The notes under the pieces: generated by a model
What the model was told of the DNA's origin: nothing
Database searches by the model: none
Seen by the model: only the letters and a program-made list of their open reading frames with translations
Position numbers and translations under genes: made by a program
Shown here: positions 26,869 through 32,298 of the stretch, piece after piece
Numbering within the stretch: the first letter of the stretch is position 1
How the letters are laid out: the number at the start of each line of letters is the position of its first letter
Source of the DNA: Hymenobacter lapidarius
GTDB taxonomy: Bacteria > Bacteroidota > Bacteroidia > Cytophagales > Hymenobacteraceae
DNA: 32,298 nucleotides
Assembly (NCBI RefSeq): GCF_001816145.1
Contig: NZ_MDZB01000108.1
Location: forward strand, 1 to 32,298
Reading direction: 5' to 3'

Positions 26869-28467
26869 ATGCACACCAACTACTATTTCCTGCGCCAGCT
26901 GGCCCCCGCGCTCACCGAGCGGCTGCGGGGCTACCGCGTGGCCGTGTGCTTCTCGCAGGAGAAGGATGAACTGGTGGTGGGCCTCACCAACGGCACATCG
27001 GAGTTTTGGCTGAAAGCGCAGCTGGGCGCCACCTTCCCGGCCCTGGCCCTGCCCGAAACCTTCCAGCGCGCCCGCGTCAATTCAGCGGACTTGTTTCCCG
27101 ATATGCTCGGCCAGCAGGTGGAAACCGTGGCGGCGTGGCCCCAGGACCGGGTGCTGCAGGTGACTTTCCGTAGCGGGGCGCGGCTGGTGTTCAAGCTCTA
27201 CGGCCCCCGGCCGAACGCCATTTTTCGCACAAGCCCTGACGCTGCCGCCCAGCTGTTCCAGCAGAAGCTGGTGGCCGATGCGGACCTGCGCCCGCAACCA
27301 GCGCCGCCCGCGCCAACCACAAAATCCGAGCAATCCGAGCAATCCGCGGTTCAGACAAAGCTCCCGCCGCCCCTGGCCGACTTGCCCGCCCGCTACCTGC
27401 GCCTGGACGGCTACGACGCCGCCGCCGCCCCGGAAACCAGCGCCCGCTTGGTAAACCAGGTGCTGGCCCAGCTGGAAAAACCCGCGCACTACTACCTCAC
27501 GCAGCTGGAGGGCCGCACCCGCCTGAGCCTGCTGCCGCTGGGCGACGTGCTGGAGACGCTGCCCGGCGATGACCCCGTAGCGGCCCTGCGGCGTTTCGTG
27601 CCCATGGCCCTGGGCCGCCGCGCCCTAGAGATGGAAACCAAGCAGCTGCGCCAGCTGCTGGAGCGCCGGGCCGACGAAGCCAGTGCGGCTGCCGCCCACG
27701 CCCGCCAGCGCCTGCACGCCCTGGCCCACGAAGCCGGCTACCGCCACACCGCCGACCTCATCATGGCCAACCTGCACGACATCCCGGCCGGCGCTACCCA
27801 AATCGAAGTGGTGGACTTCTACACCAATCAGCCCAAGCTCATCAAGCTGAAACGTACCGAAAAGCCCCAGCTCACCGCCGAAAACCTCTACCGCAAAGGC
27901 AAAAACCAGCAAATCGAAGAGCGCCAGCTCGCCGAGCGCATCACGCGCCGCGAAACGGAGGTCCTGACTGCTTTAGAACGACTGGAAGAAATGGACACCC
28001 TGCCCGCGCTGGCGGAGCTGCGCGGCCTGCGCACCTGGCGCAAACAGCACGGCCTGGACCCCAAGCCCGCCGCCGCCAAAGCCGGCGCCGAGCTGCCGTT
28101 CAAGGTATTCGAAGACCGGGGTTTCACCATTCTGGTGGGCCGCAACGCGGCGAACAACGACCTGCTCACGCAGAAATACGCGCACAAAGACGACCTCTGG
28201 CTGCACGCCAAGGACGTGACCGGCTCGCACGTGGTTATCCGGCACAAGGCCGGGCAGCCCGTGCCCGAGCCCGTGGTAGAGCACGCCGCGCAGCTGGCCG
28301 GCTGGTTCTCCCGCCGCCAGCACGACACGCTGTGCCCCGTGACCGTGACGCCCAAAAAGTACGTGCGCAAGCCCAAAGGCGCGCTGCCGGGCCAGGTAGT
28401 AGTGGAGCGGGAGCGGGTGGTGCTGGTGAAACCCGGCAACCCGTTTGATGGCCCCGACGGTCTGTAG
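26869..28467 (+). CDS. NFACT-family protein (RqcH/FbpA-like)
   Basis: A 532-residue protein. An NFACT-N domain opens it (YYFLRQLAPALTERLRGYRV, FKLYGPRPNAIF), a coiled-coil/HhH-like middle part with many Arg and Ala residues follows (around 245-390), and the C-terminal NFACT-R domain shows FTILVGRNAANNDLLTQKYA, DDLWLHAKDVTGSHVVIRHK and VTVTPKKYVRKPKGALPG. The DLWLHAKD segment matches the tRNA/ribosome-binding motif of RqcH and Rqc2. RqcH adds C-terminal Ala tails to nascent chains on obstructed 50S subunits. In Firmicutes relatives double as fibronectin-binding proteins. The residues needed for tailing in the N-domain are not all conserved here, so activity is likely but not certain. Confidence 0.85.
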   Translation: MHTNYYFLRQLAPALTERLRGYRVAVCFSQEKDELVVGLTNGTSEFWLKAQLGATFPALALPETFQRARVNSADLFPDMLGQQVETVAAWPQDRVLQVTFRSGARLVFKLYGPRPNAIFRTSPDAAAQLFQQKLVADADLRPQPAPPAPTTKSEQSEQSAVQTKLPPPLADLPARYLRLDGYDAAAAPETSARLVNQVLAQLEKPAHYYLTQLEGRTRLSLLPLGDVLETLPGDDPVAALRRFVPMALGRRALEMETKQLRQLLERRADEASAAAAHARQRLHALAHEAGYRHTADLIMANLHDIPAGATQIEVVDFYTNQPKLIKLKRTEKPQLTAENLYRKGKNQQIEERQLAERITRRETEVLTALERLEEMDTLPALAELRGLRTWRKQHGLDPKPAAAKAGAELPFKVFEDRGFTILVGRNAANNDLLTQKYAHKDDLWLHAKDVTGSHVVIRHKAGQPVPEPVVEHAAQLAGWFSRRQHDTLCPVTVTPKKYVRKPKGALPGQVVVERERVVLVKPGNPFDGPDGL

Positions 28468-28508
28468 CGTTGGGCGCAGGCAGCTGCCGGACCTGAAGTA
28501 GAAAGCAA

Positions 28509-28542
28509 AAAAGCCCGTTCCAAGTAAATGGAACGGGCTTTT
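28509..28542. terminator. Terminator between the NFACT gene and tRNA-Leu
   Basis: AAAAGCCCGTTCCA and TGGAACGGGCTTTT form a perfect 14-base stem with a 6-base loop. It carries A and T tracts on both sides, so it can stop both the plus-strand NFACT transcript and the minus-strand tRNA transcript. Confidence 0.9.
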
Positions 28543-28550
28543 CGTTTGCG

Positions 28551-28632
28551 TGCGCGCGGGGAGATTCGAACTCCCACACCCGAAGGCACCACCCCCTCAA
28601 GATGGCGTGTCTACCAGTTTCACCACGTGCGC
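28551..28632 (-). tRNA. tRNA-Leu (anticodon GAG)
   Basis: An 82-base cloverleaf on the minus strand. The acceptor stem pairs GCGCACG with CGCGCGC (one A-C mismatch); the D-arm is TGGTGAAACTGGTAGACA. The anticodon stem CCATC/GGTGG encloses TTGAGGG, so the anticodon is GAG. A long variable arm (around GTGCCTTCGGGTGT) marks a class II tRNA such as Leu. The T-arm is GGGAG-TTCGAAT-CTCCC. No CCA is encoded at the 3' end. It reads CUC and CUU leucine codons. Confidence 0.95.
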
Positions 28633-28697
28633 AAATAGAGCAACTAAACCTGGGTAATGCGGCCGAAACCGGCTTCACTGAAGCGGTGAAGCGGGTG

Positions 28698-28728
28698 CAA
28701 AGATAGCCGGCCTGCCGTGCACCCGCAA
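28698..28728 (-). promoter_or_regulatory. Promoter of tRNA-Leu
   Basis: On the minus strand a -33 TTG (28726-28728) and a perfect -7 TATCTTTG (28698-28705) are 20 bases apart, the canonical Bacteroidetes promoter. The start would be near 28692, about 60 bases before the mature tRNA 5' end. Confidence 0.75.
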
Positions 28729-28749
28729 CCTAATGGCCGCAATTTTCAT

Positions 28750-28786
28750 AAAAAAAGCCGCTCATCGTGAGACGGGCGGCCTTTTT
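28750..28786 (-). terminator. Terminator after dps
   Basis: AAAAAAGCCGC and GGCGGCCTTTTT form an imperfect stem with a ~13-base loop. Read on the minus strand it ends in a run of T, 21 bases after the Dps stop. Confidence 0.7.
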
Positions 28787-28806
28787 AAGTAAATCACCGG
28801 CTGAAA

Positions 28807-29529
28807 TTACTCGGCCTGGGTGAGGGGCGAGTCAACTACGTGTTCGGCCACGAACCATACTTGCAACTCGTTGGTGCGCACCAGCTCGCTCACGATGAGG
28901 TCGTTGGTGCCGTCGTCGCCGGTCTCATCGGCCTTGCTGGCGTAGTCGTGGCAGTTTTTCAGAATGCGCTGGTGGCCGTCGAGCAGGCGCGACACCTGCA
29001 CAGGAGCTTCCTCACGGTCGCGGGGCACGCGGGGGAGGCTGGTTAGCTCGGCCACGTCGTGGGCCATGGCAATGGCTACACCGCCCAGAATCTGGATGCG
29101 CTCGGCAATGGAATCTACCAGCACGGCCTGCTCTTCGTAGTGCTTGTCGAACAGCAGGTGCAGCTGGTAGAAGGTGGGGCCCACCACCTGCCAGTGGTGC
29201 TTTTTGTACATGTCGCGCAGCGTCATGGTATCGGCCAGCAGCTGGTTGAGCATGGTCACGCTGCTCTGGCGGGTGCTCTCGTCCAAGCCGATGGGCAGAC
29301 GCTGGCTCACGGTGCCATAGCGCTGGGTAGGGGAGGGCGCGTTCTGCTGCTGGTTGATGTTGGGCAGGATGTTGACGGCGGCGTTGCTGCCGGCGCGCTT
29401 GCGCGCGGTGGTGCCGTCGGCGCTTTTGCCGTTGCTGCGGGCTGCGGCGGGTGCTTTTTTGGCAGCGGAGGCTGCGGCTTTTTTGGGAGCAGCGCTCTTG
29501 GGAGCGGCGGCCTTGGCGGGAGATGCCAT
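28807..29529 (-). CDS. dps: Dps-family ferritin with Lys/Ala-rich N-terminal tail
   Basis: A 240-residue protein, about 75 residues longer than ordinary Dps. The extra N-terminal part (residues 1 to about 48: MASPAKAAAPKSAAPKKAAA and SAAKKAPAAARSNGKS...ARKRAGS) is built of Ala, Lys, Pro and Ser like the tails of histone H1-type proteins and likely binds DNA. The ferritin-like body follows: inter-subunit ferroxidase residues in KKHHWQVVGPTFYQLHLLFD and KHYEEQAVLVDSIAERIQIL, then the helix with AMAHDVAEL. Dps dodecamers oxidise Fe2+ with H2O2, store iron and compact DNA. It is divergent from the VIT-like iron transporter, with a shared intergenic region of 125 bases. Confidence 0.93.
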   Translation of the reverse strand: MASPAKAAAPKSAAPKKAAASAAKKAPAAARSNGKSADGTTARKRAGSNAAVNILPNINQQQNAPSPTQRYGTVSQRLPIGLDESTRQSSVTMLNQLLADTMTLRDMYKKHHWQVVGPTFYQLHLLFDKHYEEQAVLVDSIAERIQILGGVAIAMAHDVAELTSLPRVPRDREEAPVQVSRLLDGHQRILKNCHDYASKADETGDDGTNDLIVSELVRTNELQVWFVAEHVVDSPLTQAE

Positions 29530-29654
29530 AATTCTGAAATCGGGTGAAGTGAAAGGAATAGCCGAAACAATTCGGGCAGGAAATTCTATTCTAGCGTACG
29601 TAAAGCAGGGCGCCGAGTTAATCTTTCGAAGCTTTAAGCCACTACTTTTTACCT

Positions 29655-30377
29655 ATGAACGACCCCGCCCTGGTAGAGCCGCACCTTGGCTCGCACGCCG
29701 AGCACCACCTCAGCAGCTCGGCCATGCTGCAGGACATCGTCATCGGCCTTTCTGATGGCCTCACGGTGCCCTTTGCGCTGGCCGCCGGTCTGAGCGGCGC
29801 CGTCGACTCCTCGGCCCTGGTAATAACGGCCGGCCTGGCCGAAATAGTGGCCGGCAGCATTGCTATGGGCCTGGGCGGCTACCTGGCGGGCCGCACCGAG
29901 GTGGAGCACTACGCCGCTGAGCTGGCTCGCGAGCACCGCGAAGTGCAGGAAGTGCCGCACGTAGAGCGCGCCGAAGTAGACGAGCTGCTGGCCGAGATGG
30001 GCCTCTCGGAAACCACCCGCGCCGCCGCCGTGGCCGAGCTCACGTCCGACCCGGAGCAGTGGGTACGCTTCATGATGAAGTACGAGCTGGGTCTGGAAGA
30101 GCCCGACCCCCGGCAGGCGCCCAAAAGTGCCTTCACCATCAGCACGGCCTACGCCGTGGGCGGACTGATTCCGCTCACGGCCTATTTCTTCACGGCTACG
30201 CCCACGGAAGGGCTGGCGTGGTCGGCGGCTATCACGCTGGTGTGCCTGCTGGTGTTCGGCTATTTTAAAAGCCGCATGACAGGCCAGCCGGCCGTGGCCG
30301 GCGCCTTAAAAATGGCGTTTGTGGGCGCGATGGCGGCCTCGGCGGCTTTTGGCGTGGCGCGGCTTATCACGCAGTAG
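29655..30377 (+). CDS. VIT1/CCC1-family transporter
   Basis: A 240-residue membrane protein. Family features are MLQDIVIGLSDGLTVPFALA, SALVITAGLAEIVAGSIAMG and LGGYLAGRTEVEHYAAELAR at the first two helices, a cytosolic metal-binding-like helical region with many Glu and His (EVQEVPHVERAEVDELLAEM), and three C-terminal membrane segments (AYAVGGLIPLTAYFF, ITLVCLLVFGYF, AFVGAMAASAAFGV). The family moves Fe2+ or Mn2+ out of the cytosol. Facing dps, it is most likely an iron-detoxification partner. The region 30378-30510 before the next gene holds a repeated GCCATGCG word and nothing else I can see. Confidence 0.88.
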   Translation: MNDPALVEPHLGSHAEHHLSSSAMLQDIVIGLSDGLTVPFALAAGLSGAVDSSALVITAGLAEIVAGSIAMGLGGYLAGRTEVEHYAAELAREHREVQEVPHVERAEVDELLAEMGLSETTRAAAVAELTSDPEQWVRFMMKYELGLEEPDPRQAPKSAFTISTAYAVGGLIPLTAYFFTATPTEGLAWSAAITLVCLLVFGYFKSRMTGQPAVAGALKMAFVGAMAASAAFGVARLITQ

Positions 30378-30510
30378 GGTTTTTCAGGCCAGCGCCTGCC
30401 TGCTCAGGTGCTGTTTGCGGTGGGCGGCTCTACCCCGTTGGCTGCGTACGTTTCTAAATTGCCATGCGGCAGCGGCCGGTTGCCATGCGCAGTAGCTTTT
30501 CTTCATCATT

Positions 30511-31341
30511 ATGAAATTCGACCTACCCAAAACTCCCGCCGTTCAGGTACCTGGCAAATCCTTTCGTCTGGACCAAGTAGACCCCGACGACAGCACACCT
30601 TTTGTGCACAGCCCCGACGACAAGAGCGAAGCCAGCCCGCGCCTGCTGCAGCTGCGGGAGCGGTTGAGCCAGTTGCAGGAGCTGCTCTACGCGGAGCATA
30701 AGCGCAGCGTGCTGCTCGTGTTTCAGGCTATGGATACGGGTGGCAAGGACGGCACTATTAAGAACCTGCTTACCGGGGTGAACCCCGCGGGCGTGCGCGT
30801 TTCCTCTTTCAAAGCTCCTTCGGCGGAGGAGCTAAGCCATGATTATCTGTGGCGCATTCATGCCGAAACCCCCAAACGGGGGCACATTGGGGTATTCAAC
30901 CGCTCCCATTACGAAGATGTGCTCATCACCCGCGTGCACGGCCTGATTGAGGAGAAAACCTGGAAGCGCCGCTACGAGGACATCAACAACTTCGAAGCGT
31001 TGCTGGCTCAAAACGGCACGGTGGTGCTCAAATTCTTCCTGCACATTTCCAAAGCCGAACAAGCCCAGCGCCTACAGGCCCGCCTCGATAACCCAACTAA
31101 ACACTGGAAATTCGACCCCAACGACATCAAGGAGCGCAAGCTCTGGCCGGCCTATCAGCAAGCTTACGAGGATGCTATCCGCCATTGCTCCCCGGCCCAC
31201 GCGCCGTGGTTTGTGGTGCCGGCCAACCAGAAGTGGGCGCGGGATTTGGCCATCGCCGAGATTGTAGTGGCCGCTTTAGAAGCCATGAACCCCCAGCCGC
31301 CCAAAGCTATTTATGACGTGGCGGCGCAGGTGATTGAGTAG
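30511..31341 (+). CDS. Polyphosphate kinase 2 family protein
   Basis: A 276-residue P-loop kinase. The Walker A-type loop is VFQAMDTGGKDGTIKNLL; the lid and Walker B region is HIGVFNRSHYEDVLITRVHG, with FFLHISKAEQAQRLQARLDN and KHWKFDPNDIKERKLWPAYQ, all PPK2 signatures. Such enzymes use polyphosphate to phosphorylate nucleoside mono- or diphosphates. The one-domain length fits PPK2 class I or III; I cannot separate ADP from AMP use with confidence. Start ATG at 30511 (MKFDLPKTPAVQVPGKSFRL). The attC-like element begins 24 bases after the stop. Confidence 0.92.
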   Translation: MKFDLPKTPAVQVPGKSFRLDQVDPDDSTPFVHSPDDKSEASPRLLQLRERLSQLQELLYAEHKRSVLLVFQAMDTGGKDGTIKNLLTGVNPAGVRVSSFKAPSAEELSHDYLWRIHAETPKRGHIGVFNRSHYEDVLITRVHGLIEEKTWKRRYEDINNFEALLAQNGTVVLKFFLHISKAEQAQRLQARLDNPTKHWKFDPNDIKERKLWPAYQQAYEDAIRHCSPAHAPWFVVPANQKWARDLAIAEIVVAALEAMNPQPPKAIYDVAAQVIE

Positions 31342-31365
31342 CTGAAGGCGTCGCGGCGGCGTCTG

Positions 31366-31562
31366 TTGCAACGGTACGGCTTGGCGATGTGGCGGTATTT
31401 GAAAATCGTCAGCCCGTAACCGCTGCTGAATAAAGATACAAAAGTTGATGTTAAAAACTAATGCCGGGCTTTATTCGTCAGCCGGAACTGAAGCCGAATA
31501 GCGAACAAAAAGTTGATGATATATTCGTCACCCCGCCATATTGCCAAACCGAATGTTGGCAG
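31366..31562. repeat. attC-like imperfect palindrome (copy 2)
   Basis: The left end TTGCAACGGTACGGCTTGGC plus GATGTGGCGG and the right end CGCCATATTGCCAAACCG plus AATGTTGGCAG match copy 1 at 8097-8225 closely, while the interiors differ in length (about 140 against 75 bases) and sequence. The inner part contains GTTGATG repeats and a GCCCGTAACC...GCCGGGC partial inverted repeat. It starts just after PPK2 and ends 10 bases from the end of the next, minus-strand gene. The 230-base gap after PPK2 holds only this. Confidence 0.7.
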
Positions 31563-31571
31563 TAGTTTTTC

Positions 31572-32110
31572 TTAAAATCCATACGCAACTAATCTGTCTT
31601 TATACATTTTCTCTATTTTCCAAATTACAAAATAACTTCCTGCACCGTCACTGTTCATTGTCTGAATAAAAAATGTGTCACTTACTTTGTCGTAATTTAC
31701 TTCTGCACTATAAATACTTGGTTCGTAAAGTCCTTCTAATGCAGATTTAGGTAATGTAATTACTTTCTGTCCAACTTTAAGTTCAATTTTTAAAAACTGT
31801 GTCGTTGGCATACCTCCGTCTCGTCCCCAATATTTTCTATTGTCAATTAGTAAAATTTGGTCTGGATATTCTTTGATGTATTTAAACGTATGTTTCTTTT
31901 TGTCAAACTTACTTTGTGTTATTGTTACTTGTATTGTGTCCTTTTTTAAAACAACTTTATTTTCATTCTTTGTCGCAATTGGGATTTGTGAGTAGTTGGA
32001 TATTAATTTGTATCGGTTTTTATAAACATAGCCATTTAACTCTTTGTCCTTTTTCGTGTAATCAATATTTGTCCAATTACCTTTATTATCAAAGCAATAA
32101 ATTAAGTAAT
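31572..32110 (-). pseudogene. AT-rich hypothetical gene, 5' end cut by an IS630 element
   Basis: About 175 AT-rich codons of unrecognised sequence remain, ending KMYKDRLVAYGF. The reading frame is open up to 32156, but the bases beyond 32110 also encode the end of the transposase, so the native start has been lost or replaced. Visible pieces are CFDNKGNWTNIDYTKKDKEL, YWGRDGGMPTTQFLKIELKV and TFFIQTMNSDGAGSYFVIWK, suggesting a small beta-rich, possibly secreted protein; any signal peptide would be in the lost part. Base composition matches nhaA rather than the host, and like nhaA it ends at an attC-like palindrome. A hybrid protein from ATG 32156 (MSSNTSELNTPL) is possible. Confidence 0.6.
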
Positions 32111-32298
32111 CAGCCAAAAATAATGGTGTATTCAGTTCCGACGTGTTTGAGGACATAGGCGACCCTTTCGGCTAAGGTTCGGTCACAGACGTAATCGGCG
32201 GGGGTCAGCCAGTACTGCTTGCAGTGGCGCCACAGGCGTTCAATTTTGTTGAGTTCGGGCGAATAGGGGGGTAAAAAGCAGAACGTGAGCCCTTGTTC
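32110..32298 (-). CDS. IS630-family transposase, C-terminal part
   Basis: Partial gene leaving the right edge; 62 residues are visible. They read EQGLTFCFLPPYSPELNKIE, RLWRHCKQYWLTPADYVCDR, TLAERVAYVLKHVGTEYTII and FG, then TGA at 32110-32112. PPYSPELNxIExLW is the last block of the IS630/Tc1-mariner DDE domain, where the Glu completes the metal triad, and VGTEYTIxF is the usual tail. The host-like GC content contrasts with the AT-rich neighbour. The element end should lie within a few bases left of 32110, next to a TA; no terminal repeat can be confirmed from one end. Confidence 0.88.
   Translation of the reverse strand, partial: EQGLTFCFLPPYSPELNKIERLWRHCKQYWLTPADYVCDRTLAERVAYVLKHVGTEYTIIFG

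Noticed and set aside
30440..30500. Repeated GCCATGCG words before PPK2 as a regulatory site
   Set aside because: Only two imperfect copies, no symmetry and no promoter match nearby.

Overview
The window looks like chromosome of a GC-rich Cytophagales bacterium (Bacteroidota), most likely Hymenobacter or a close relative. The reasons are the protein style (two-gene transketolase, a one-subunit PfkA, a Bacteroidetes-type short RqcH/NFACT protein, a Spy-like protein behind an ECF sigma factor), frequent GTG/TTG starts without clear Shine-Dalgarno sequences, promoters of the TTG-N19-21-TAnnTTTG type (clearest before the tRNA-Leu gene), and REP-like palindromes in the gaps. The species is inferred from recognition, not from a search.

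Layout. 1-3278: start of an M48 metallopeptidase lipoprotein (reverse), an FAH-family hydrolase and a large M23 peptidase. 3300-8080: a peroxiredoxin (bcp), then the two halves of transketolase (4110-4973 and 7071-8027) separated by about 2.1 kb. That spacer holds a VWA-domain secreted protein whose start lies in a palindromic repeat, and a DUF559 nuclease-like gene with one nonsense codon, flanked by ~62-bp inverted repeats. 8097-9671: an AT-rich island with nhaA, an attC-like palindromic element directly after its 3' end, and a tyrosine-recombinase remnant upstream. 9719-12253: two overlapping DoxX-like genes, then sigma factor / small membrane protein / Spy-like protein. 12349-17148: class III aminotransferase, TerB-like protein, pfkA, a secreted barrel-like protein and miaA. 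17208-21134: amidase, lipoprotein alpha/beta-hydrolase and glycosyltransferase, all reverse. 21250-25424: a 1243-residue hybrid histidine kinase with a separate receiver protein. 25549-28467: MBL-fold hydrolase, small membrane protein, RqcH/NFACT. 28551-30377: tRNA-Leu(GAG), then Dps and a VIT/CCC1-type transporter, divergent. 30511-31341: PPK2. 31366-32298: a second AT-rich island with the same attC-like element after its gene, cut at its 5' side by an IS630-family transposase that runs off the window.

Functional groups. Dps and the VIT-like transporter form a probable iron storage/detoxification pair. The sigma factor, short membrane protein and Spy-like protein look like an envelope-stress module. 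The kinase and receiver are a phosphorelay. Transketolase and PfkA are central carbon metabolism.

The most unusual signals are mobile. Two unrelated AT-rich genes each end at the same long imperfect palindrome, in the same orientation relative to the gene, as integron gene cassettes do. A separate unit pairs a DUF559 nuclease gene with palindromic ends. REP-like palindromes occur at four further gaps.
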